Source: Leucobacter sp. CX169
GTDB taxonomy: Bacteria; Actinomycetota; Actinomycetes; Actinomycetales; Microbacteriaceae
Direction of reading: 5' to 3'
Assembly (NCBI RefSeq): GCF_017161405.1
Contig: NZ_CP071051.1
Location: 1,426,001-1,490,000, forward strand
DNA length: 64,000 nucleotides
Made by a program: the position numbers and the translations under genes. The notes beneath the pieces were generated by a model. That model was not told the origin of the DNA and ran no database searches. It saw only the letters and a list, made by a program, of their open reading frames with translations. Shown piece by piece: positions 63,348-64,000 of this stretch (within the stretch, counting starts at the first letter, position 1; the number at the start of each line of letters is the position of its first letter).

Positions 63348-63770
63348 CTAGCGGGCGAAGTGTCCGCGGTAGTACTCGTAGATCCAGCCGACAACCGACA
63401 CGATCACGAGCGGGAGGGCCAGGAAGGCAAGCCAGAACTGGAACCCGATGGCAATGCCGAGGAACACCAGTGCTGCAGCGAATGCCAGCGAAATCGGCCA
63501 CCAGCTCCAGGGGCTGAACTCGCCGAGCTCAGGGTCCCCGTCGTCGATGTCGGAGTCAACACGGTCCTCAACGAGGTCCCACTTCTCCTTCTTCTGACCG
63601 AGCATGAGGTAGCCCGCGATGAAGGCGGTCAGTGCGCCAGAGAGGAAGATCGCCGTGCTGCCTGCCCACTCGGTGTGGCCGGTGGCGAGGATGCTCCAGA
63701 CCGTGTACACCGCTCCGATGAGGACGAAGTACGCGGTGAGGATCAGAAGGATACCGATATTAGACTTCAT
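63348..63770 (-). CDS. ctaF: Cytochrome c oxidase subunit IV, actinobacterial type
   Basis: A 140-residue membrane protein with four transmembrane helices (about 6-28, 37-57, 90-108 and 110-130) and the acidic loop DRVDSDIDDGDPELGEFSPWSWWP typical of CtaF, the small subunit IV of actinobacterial aa3 oxidase. ATG 63770. It lies 18 bp after ctaD. Confidence 0.93.
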   Translation of the reverse strand: MKSNIGILLILTAYFVLIGAVYTVWSILATGHTEWAGSTAIFLSGALTAFIAGYLMLGQKKEKWDLVEDRVDSDIDDGDPELGEFSPWSWWPISLAFAAALVFLGIAIGFQFWLAFLALPLVIVSVVGWIYEYYRGHFAR

Positions 63771-63788
63771 GACTCGATCTCCGTTGCC

Positions 63789-64000
63789 TTACTTCTGACC
63801 GGCGAGCGTGTGCTCGCTCTCTTCGTGACCGACCTGCTTGATGCCACTGACCTCGGGGTGGTTGAGGTCGAACGCCGGCGATTCCGTGCGAATGCGCGGG
63901 ATCGAGGTGAAGTTGTGACGAGGCGGCGGGCAAGACGTTGCCCATTCGAGCGAGCGGCCAAAGCCCCACGGGTCGTTGACCGTGACCTTCGTGCCGTTGC
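63789..64000 (-). CDS. ctaD: Cytochrome c oxidase subunit I, C-terminal end (5' part outside window)
   Basis: The last 70 residues of Cta[21 protein letters not shown], then [17 protein letters not shown] and a charged tail ending LAGQK. This matches the C-terminus of actinobacterial subunit I, which holds haem a and the a3-CuB centre in the missing part. The reading frame is open to the right edge. Confidence 0.93.
   Translation of the reverse strand, partial: NGTKVTVNDPWGFGRSLEWATSCPPPRHNFTSIPRIRTESPAFDLNHPEVSGIKQVGHEESEHTLAGQK

Overview
The window is high-GC actinobacterial DNA, most likely from a member of the Microbacteriaceae (Micrococcales). The evidence is the gene order rapZ-whiA, gap-pgk-tpi-secG-rbpA, pgl-opcA-zwf-pgi-tal-tkt, ctaB/ctaA, sufB-sufD-Rieske-sufC-sufT and ctaE-qcrCAB-ctaF-ctaD, together with many GTG/TTG starts, ATGA/GTGA overlaps, apparently leaderless genes and arsenate reductases of the mycothiol-linked type. 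The genus cannot be fixed from the sequence alone.

Layout. 1-7.2 kb (+): end of uvrC, rapZ, whiA, sodA, then a glycolytic block (gapA, pgk, tpiA) with secG and rbpA. 7.3-15.5 kb (-): pentose phosphate operon. 15.6-22.2 kb: haem O and haem A synthases on opposite strands, then the suf Fe-S assembly operon. 22.2-24.6 kb: a four-gene WXG100-type locus with no secretion ATPase beside it. 24.8-33.5 kb: housekeeping genes (ABC-F ATPase, SURF1-like protein, fabG, serB, L31 type B, DnaQ-like exonuclease, hydrolase, SpoU methyltransferase). 33.6-36.7 kb (-): glycine betaine/proline-type ABC importer. 37.2-41.7 kb: PAP2 phosphatase and a UvrA-like gene split by a complete IS3-family element. 41.8-48.5 kb: arsenic resistance and thioredoxin island (trxB, trxA, acr3, an arsR-arsC fusion, arsC, two flavoproteins, arsR) with matching ArsR-type operators at both ends.

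48.66-54.98 kb is the most unusual part: a compact module that reads as a complete integrated filamentous phage (inovirus) in an actinobacterium. In transcription order on the minus strand it holds a small putative ssDNA-binding protein, four tiny membrane-type ORFs, a 56-residue major-coat-like protein, a large secreted and membrane-anchored pIII-like protein, a pVI-like membrane protein, a Zot/gpI-type morphogenesis ATPase and an HUH Rep. It is bounded by a 12-bp direct repeat. The right copy is the XerC arm of a dif-like site. The left copy has a similar XerC arm and a degenerate XerD side. The repeats imply a 6,308-bp circular genome. Joining the two ends in silico fuses the HUH Rep frame in phase with an ORF at the far end, predicting a 447-residue Rep that integration splits. 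No secretin gene is present, which fits a host without an outer membrane.

55.2-64 kb: small enzymes, ybaK, trpD, then the respiratory supercomplex genes ctaE-qcrCAB and, on the other strand, ctaF and the end of ctaD. The dif-like site suggests that this part of the chromosome is near the replication terminus. That would explain the run of insertions (IS, ars island, prophage) just left of it; this is inference.
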